Below are positions 45,814 to 50,476 of a stretch of 50,476 bases of DNA, one piece after another. The notes under the pieces were generated by a model that was given only the letters and a program-made list of their open reading frames with translations, had not been told where the DNA came from and did no database searches. Location of the stretch: positions 1-50,476 of the forward strand of contig DELI01000002.1 of assembly GCA_002354335.1 (NCBI GenBank), written 5' to 3'. Position 1 is the first letter of the stretch; the number at the start of each line of letters is the position of its first letter. Both the position numbers and the translations under genes were made by a program. Origin of the DNA: Sphingobacterium sp. UBA2700. Its GTDB lineage: Bacteria > Bacteroidota > Bacteroidia > Sphingobacteriales > Sphingobacteriaceae.

Positions 45814-46173
45814 ATGAATGTGATTTTATATATCGTTGTTTGTCTGCCATTGAAAATTGGCGTTTTCCTTTTCCAGTTATTTGATTTGCCGATTACCAGG
45901 CAGGAGAGCGAAAGGCGAATTCGCCACAAAAGTGTAGATGATGGTAATCAGCAGGAGTTTGCCGCATCGGTTCCCCATAAAGAGGAATTACGTAATTCAG
46001 CAATCCGGTATTTTACAAATAACGAACAGACCAGCAGGTATTTTATTGCATACAACGTGGTGTACCATACTGCTATTGAGATTTTAAGGGAAGAAGGTTG
46101 GACAATTACGCTGGAAACAGATCCTGTCGGAAACCTGTTTTATGTCTTTCACGGGGATCCGGTAAAGGTATGA
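45814..46173 (+). CDS. Unknown small membrane-anchored protein
   Basis: A 119-residue protein with one N-terminal hydrophobic helix (MNVILYIVVCLPLKIGVFLF) and then a soluble domain (NVVYHTAIEILREEGWTITL, ETDPVGNLFYVFHGDP). It is not recognised. It ends directly before the LuxR leader, in the position that the coiled-coil gene takes in the 33.5-kb copy of the module. Confidence 0.55.
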   Translation: MNVILYIVVCLPLKIGVFLFQLFDLPITRQESERRIRHKSVDDGNQQEFAASVPHKEELRNSAIRYFTNNEQTSRYFIAYNVVYHTAIEILREEGWTITLETDPVGNLFYVFHGDPVKV

Positions 46174-46603
46174 TCGTTTATCGGAGTAACGGCACTTGAC
46201 AACACTGATTTTTTAACATTTTATACTCCCTGTGCTTTGATTGGTGTATCCATAGGGAGTTTGATATACAGCCCGATAGATAACATGCGAACAATGATTG
46301 AATTTTATTTTTTGACTTTTAGCTTTTCTTTGCCTATGATAAGATGATACCTAACAAGATTAGATGAACTAACAGAAGAACAACAATTGCGATAAGAGAA
46401 TTTAGCATGCACACGCTTCCGGGTCAAAGAAAACTGGTAATTTTTTAAAAACAAAACGGAACAAGTGTAGGCCTGCCTGGGTATGGGCGTGCCTGTCGGT
46501 TTTGTTTGGTATACCAGTACCACTTTGACAGACGGGGGAAGTGAGCCCCTACCCAAACAGGTCATTCCGCGGATGTCCTTCCATCGCCCAATGTAAAAAA
46601 AAC
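46174..46603. repeat. Leader region, copy 2, upstream of intact LuxR
   Basis: A non-coding leader of about 430 bp homologous to 33879-34210. The best-conserved part is 46291-46490. Both copies keep short blocks separated by substitutions and small indels, without a shared reading frame, as expected for a promoter and 5'-UTR rather than a gene. The AGGCCTGC block lies about 130 nt before the LuxR start. Confidence 0.7.
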
Positions 46604-47527
46604 ATGAACATAGGCTGTACACAGATGCATCCGGTTACCCTGGTTGCCATCATCATCGGACTGATCACACTCGGTGCGCAGAGCGCCCTCTACCTCCAGC
46701 GAACTCATGACAGGACAAGGCTGGGCTATATCATCCTGCTTGTCCTACTGATCGGGTTTAATGTCGCAAACGGATTGCTTCCTAATCCCGCTTATGCGAT
46801 GCCGCTCTATATCCAGCACATCATTGTCAATACCGCCGGATTTATAATCGTATCCTATTTCCCCTTTTATTTCTATCGGGTTATCGGACTGGACAAACTC
46901 CGCTTCCTGGCCATATACGGTGTGCCGCTCTTTCTCATACTGCCCTATGTTGCCTTCTTTCTGGTAGGGCTGACAATGCATGGGGACATTGCCTTCACCC
47001 ACCGATATGGATACATCTGTTCAACAGCCTACTCGCTGGCGCTGCTCGCGGCCATAGGGCGCTCGATCCGCGTAGGCTACCGGAAGCAGCGCAACCTGAG
47101 CCTTTTCGTTGAAGAGCTTTTGGCCTACATGGCCATCATGCCCTGGGCATTACTTGCACCGGTGGTATACTATGGATGGGGGCAGCTCACCGAGACGCTG
47201 TTCACCAATCTGGGCTTCCTCGCCCTCAGTGCCCTGTTGCTCTACCGCTCCGTTACCCTGGGTCGTGCCGATCAGCGACAGCTGGCCAACCTTCGCCTGC
47301 TCGCCATGGATACCGAAGTGATTACGGCCAACTGTTTGCGCAACATGCTCTCCCCAAGGGAGACCGAGATCGCCATCCTGCTTTGCCACCGCCTTACCCG
47401 GCGCGAGATTGCCGACAAGCTCTTCATTTCCGACCGTACCGTCGAGAAGCACACCGAGCATATCTTCCTCAAAGTCGGCGTCAACTCCAGGCAGGAGCTG
47501 CTGGCCAAGCTCAACACACCGGCATGA
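46604..47527 (+). CDS. 7TM sensor fused to LuxR-type HTH regulator
   Basis: A 307-residue membrane-bound transcription regulator. There are seven hydrophobic segments at about residues 10-240 (LVAIIIGLITLGAQSALYL; IILLVLLIGFNVANGLL; VNTAGFIIVSYFPFYFY; VPLFLILPYVAFFLVGL; TAYSLALLAAIG; MAIMPWALLAPVVYYG; NLGFLALSALLLY). A C-terminal LuxR HTH is at about 248-302 (SPRETEIAILLCHRLTRRE, LFISDRTVEKHTEHIFLK). There is no receiver or autoinducer domain. The start at 46604 is chosen over one at 46541. It is strikingly GC-rich in its second half. The truncated copy at 34294 is a paralogue. Confidence 0.88.
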   Translation: MNIGCTQMHPVTLVAIIIGLITLGAQSALYLQRTHDRTRLGYIILLVLLIGFNVANGLLPNPAYAMPLYIQHIIVNTAGFIIVSYFPFYFYRVIGLDKLRFLAIYGVPLFLILPYVAFFLVGLTMHGDIAFTHRYGYICSTAYSLALLAAIGRSIRVGYRKQRNLSLFVEELLAYMAIMPWALLAPVVYYGWGQLTETLFTNLGFLALSALLLYRSVTLGRADQRQLANLRLLAMDTEVITANCLRNMLSPRETEIAILLCHRLTRREIADKLFISDRTVEKHTEHIFLKVGVNSRQELLAKLNTPA

Positions 47528-47689
47528 TGGTGACTGAAGTACCCATGTTAACGAGTACTGTACCTACGGAGATGAAACGTAGCCTTAACTGTTTAGGCCG
47601 ATAAGAGCTGGTAGAAATGAGCAAGGCAGGTTATAAGGTGGAGGAAAACCTGTAGGGCAATATTTCACATTAGGTTAATATTGGTGTCG

Positions 47690-47697
47690 TAAATTTG
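47690..47697 (+). promoter_or_regulatory. Candidate -7 element of the AraC-type gene
   Basis: TAAATTTG, a perfect TAnnTTTG, about 50 nt before the ATG at 47749. No clear -33 box. Confidence 0.35.
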
Positions 47698-47748
47698 GGA
47701 GGACTGTTAATTGAAATGCGGCCTTAGCTGCTCACGAGGAAAATAAAT

Positions 47749-48886
47749 ATGCTGTCATTCTTGATTCTGGACTTTTTCCAGATAGTTGTCTTTGGTGTAG
47801 TGCTTTTCAAGTTTCCTCTTAAGGGGAAATCCGATCACTATCTATCCATCATTCTTGTAGGGGGGGCAATGGCAATGCTGTCTAAGATTGTGTACCACTA
47901 TATCGCCCCGGGACAAAGTCTGGAGATGACGATGTCCTCCACGTTGTGCTTCTCGGCAATGTCGCACCTGTATCTCCGGGAAGTACTTTCCCTCAATAAA
48001 ATACCTTCACGTGTTATCCTACTGAACCTGATCCCCTTTTTCATAAGTGTGCTGTTGTTCGGTTATTCGGTCATCGATAGTGTCTGGCCGGAAAGTCTGC
48101 CCATAAGTGAGGGGGGCATATCCTTCCTTGCCCAGACAGGTCGGGAGATACGGACGTTGGTTCTGGCCTTTTATCTGTTGTTGGACTTGTACCTAATGTG
48201 GAAATACCGTGGCGAGCTGGTCAGGTCACAGGGAACGGTGAGCGGGAGTATCCTTGTCTATTTTATTGTACATAAAATACTGTTGATGTCCCTGATCCTC
48301 TTTTCTGGCCGCCTGGGTATCCTTCAAAACATGTCAATTTACATCGGCCTGTTGTCCATGCCGGCCGCGTTGGCTGTTATCACCTACTATAAGGTATTGG
48401 TTGGCATCAGCAGGAAAGCAAAAAACCTGGAAACTACCCTGGAGAACTATTTGCGGGATAAGGTTGTCGGTACAGGCCAGAAATACGCCAAATCCAATGC
48501 CGATGATGAAAAATATAAGGCTATCGCCCAACAGGTCGAAAACCATATGGCCAGCGAAAAGCCCTATCTAGACATGTTCATTCTCGGCCGGACAACTGGC
48601 ACAGGCATTGCAGGTATCACAGTATGATCTATCCCTGGCCATAAACCAGCATTTGCAAAGCACGTTCTATGAATTCATCAATACCTATCGGATAGACTAT
48701 TTCCGTTCCCATATCAGCAAGGTAATAAGTGAAGAGACGACCATCCTGGTGCTGGCGTACGAGTCGGGATTCAATTCCAAATCGACGTTCAACAAATACT
48801 TCAAGAAAATAGTCGGTATGTCACCTACGGATTATGTCAGGGAACAGATTGACCAGGATACCGGTGTTTCTTTACCGGCCCAGTAA
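47749..48886 (+). pseudogene. 7TM sensor/AraC-type HTH regulator, frameshifted
   Basis: The first frame (47749-48627) encodes about seven hydrophobic segments (LILDFFQIVVFGVVLF; SIILVGGAMAMLSKIVY; LIPFFISVLLFGYSVI; LVLAFYLLLDLYLMW; SILVYFIVHKILLMSLILF; LLSMPAALAVITYYKVL) and a helical linker to EKPYLDM, then drifts out of frame. The +1 frame picks up at once as SFSAGQLAQALQVSQYDLSL and continues through a complete AraC HTH (FYEFINTYRIDYF; ETTILVLAYESGFNSKSTFN; KYFKKIVGMSPTDYVREQ) to 48886. The joint at about 48577 needs one extra base removed to give the family's usual PYLD-x-(S/L)-x-x-QLA spacing. So this is one gene split by a single-base insertion, either a true pseudogene or a sequencing error. 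It precedes a SusC gene, its likely target. Confidence 0.82.
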
Positions 48887-49056
48887 AAACAACTAAACCT
48901 TTAATTAAAGAAAACTTAACAAAAACTAAATACGTGTCAGTTATCTGATATTCATTTAGTTATGCGTTTTTCAGGTCGTGCGTGCGTGTACTCCAATTGG
49001 CTCGGTCGCTATCCTATCCTGATTATGAGTCCTTTGTTCCAACTCAAAATCATGAA

Positions 49057-50284
49057 ATGAAAAAAAAGAAACTAAGCTCGAAAATGTTCCGATACTGCTG
49101 GCTTGTTGCGGCCATTGTTATTGGAAACGTGATTGCCGTCCATGCCCAGCACGTTAAGGTAAGGGGCATGGTCGTTAATGAAGGCAACCTACCGCTGGAG
49201 GGGGTAAGCGTTACGGCAAAGCAAGGCCGGAATGGCATATCAACTGACCGTTCGGGGACATTCGCGTTGGAAGCGATGCGTGGGGACTCGCTGGTTTTCA
49301 AAACCATCGGTTTTTGCAGCCAGACTGTCCCGGTGACCGATGAAGTTATCCGTGTACAGCTCCTACGTGAAGATCAGGTTCTGGAAGAGGTGGTGGTGAC
49401 CGCTATGGGAGTGAAACGGGAGGTGCGGAAATTAGGTTATGCCGTACAGGAAGTGAAAGGTTCAGAAGTCAACAAGGTACGCGATGCCAACCCGTTGAAT
49501 GCCATGGCCGGCAAGGTGGCCGGTCTGACTATTGGTGCAAGCACGGAGATGCTGGGCAGGCCCGAAATCGTACTCCGTGGCAGTAAAGACCTGCTGTTCG
49601 TAGTGGATGGCGTGCCCATCAATTCGGATACGTGGAATATAAGTCCGGATGATATCGAGAGCTATTCCGTGCTGAAGGGGCCAAACGCTGCTGCATTGTA
49701 CGGTTCACGGGGCATCAACGGAGCCATCGTGATAACCACTAAAAAAGGTTCATCACAGGCGCACCCAGGCAAAACCTGGTCGGTGGATTTCAACAGCACA
49801 AACCAGGTGGAAAGCAGCTTTATTGTATTGCCCGAAAGCCAGTCCGAATATGGCCGCGGTACCAATTTCGTGTACTCCTATGGCAATAGGCTATACGACA
49901 ACAACCAGCGCCTTCCGACATGGGGTCCCCGCTTTGAGGGACAGGCCATCCAGCAATATGACAGTCCCTGGGATCCTGCAACGCAGACCAGAGGTGCCAC
50001 ACCTTGGGTAGCAAGGGGAGCCAAGAACTATGAGAACTTTGTCCAGCCGGGGTTGCTTTCCACCAACAACATCGCTTTTTCCAAATCGGGGGATGACTAT
50101 GATATGCGTATATCGTATTCGCATACCTATCAGAAAGGGATCTACCCCAATACGAAGTTCAACGGTGACAATTTCAACCTCAACTCAGGATATGACATTA
50201 CCGATAAATTACGGGTGGAGGGAAACCTGAACCTTAACCTGCAATATACACCGAACATCCCCGATGTGAGTTATGGCCCCAATA

Positions 50285-50289
<5 letters not shown>
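49057..50289 (+). pseudogene. SusC/RagA-family receptor, truncated by an insertion sequence
   Basis: The first 410 residues of a SusC-type receptor. It has a signal peptide (IVIGNVIAVHAQ), a carboxypeptidase-regulatory-like domain (VRGMVVNEGNLPLEGVS) and a plug with VVVTAMGVKREVRKLGYAVQ, LLFVVDGVPINSDTWN and AAALYGSRGINGAIVITTKK, then early barrel strands to SYGPNS, where a TAG from inserted DNA ends it. Full SusC proteins have about 1000 residues, so about 60% is missing. The start is the ATG at 49057, not the GTG at 48982. The remaining barrel, and a SusD, may lie beyond the insertion outside the window. Confidence 0.88.

Positions 50290-50476
<187 letters not shown>

Noticed and set aside
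47176..47604. A 142-residue Pro/Arg-rich frame overlapping the LuxR gene.
   Set aside because: It is a shadow frame in GC-rich DNA; the LuxR frame has clear TM and HTH motifs.
48571..48627. Programmed ribosomal frameshifting in the 7TM-AraC gene.
   Set aside because: There is no slippery run at the joint (GACATGTTCATTCTCGG), so mutation or sequencing error is more likely.

Overview
The window looks like a chromosome segment of a Sphingobacterium-like member of the Bacteroidota (family Sphingobacteriaceae). The evidence is the SusC/SusD pair, two sigma/FecR/TonB-receptor loci, many lipoproteins with a Cys directly after the signal peptide, 7TM-HTH regulators, and TAnnTTTG-type promoter elements. 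No rRNA, tRNA or CRISPR array was recognised.

Layout. (1) 45-7264: a SusC/SusD pair on the minus strand, divergent from two plus-strand lipoproteins. One is an intact endonuclease/exonuclease/phosphatase (EEP) enzyme. The other is an IPT/TIG domain joined to an EEP fold that has lost nearly all catalytic residues. This could be an uptake system for a phosphoester or nucleic-acid ligand. (2) 7335-8219: a DUF72 gene. (3) 8442-14300: an AT-rich accessory island. It holds a frameshifted antitoxin-like relic, a DUF4365 nuclease-like protein, and a convergent N6-adenine methyltransferase with a small unknown partner. The island is bracketed by two diverged copies of a terminator plus gene-3'-end segment that begin with an identical 15-bp core, as expected at an integration hot spot. 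(4) 14307-17682: a hypothetical gene, a phosphoribosyltransferase, an oxidoreductase and a secreted DUF4412-like protein.

(5) 18135-33455 (locus A): ECF sigma factor, FecR anti-sigma factor, a TonB receptor with an STN signalling domain, two DUF4397-like lipoproteins, three double-FAS1 lipoproteins and an Oar-like TonB receptor. The seven genes from the STN receptor onward are packed with gaps of 2-40 bp. (6) 33561-34563: a small coiled-coil protein, then a diverged copy of a LuxR leader and a LuxR-type HTH that has lost its membrane sensor. (7) 34882-44402 (locus B): S41 protease, ECF sigma factor, FecR, STN-type TonB receptor, beta-helix-like lipoprotein and a DUF4397-like lipoprotein.

(8) 44517-48886: three unknown small proteins, an intact 7TM-LuxR regulator with a leader matching that at 34.0 kb, and a 7TM-AraC regulator broken by a one-base frameshift. 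(9) 49057-50476: the N-terminal 40% of a SusC protein, cut off by an insertion sequence whose transposase runs off the window.

Working together. Loci A and B fit the cell-surface signalling model: the receptor's STN domain senses ligand, FecR relays the signal across the inner membrane, and the sigma factor activates the receptor and its lipoproteins. Most likely new material is in the accessory island, the degenerate EEP lipoprotein, and the duplicated leader/LuxR modules. All functions are read by eye from motifs; no database search was run.
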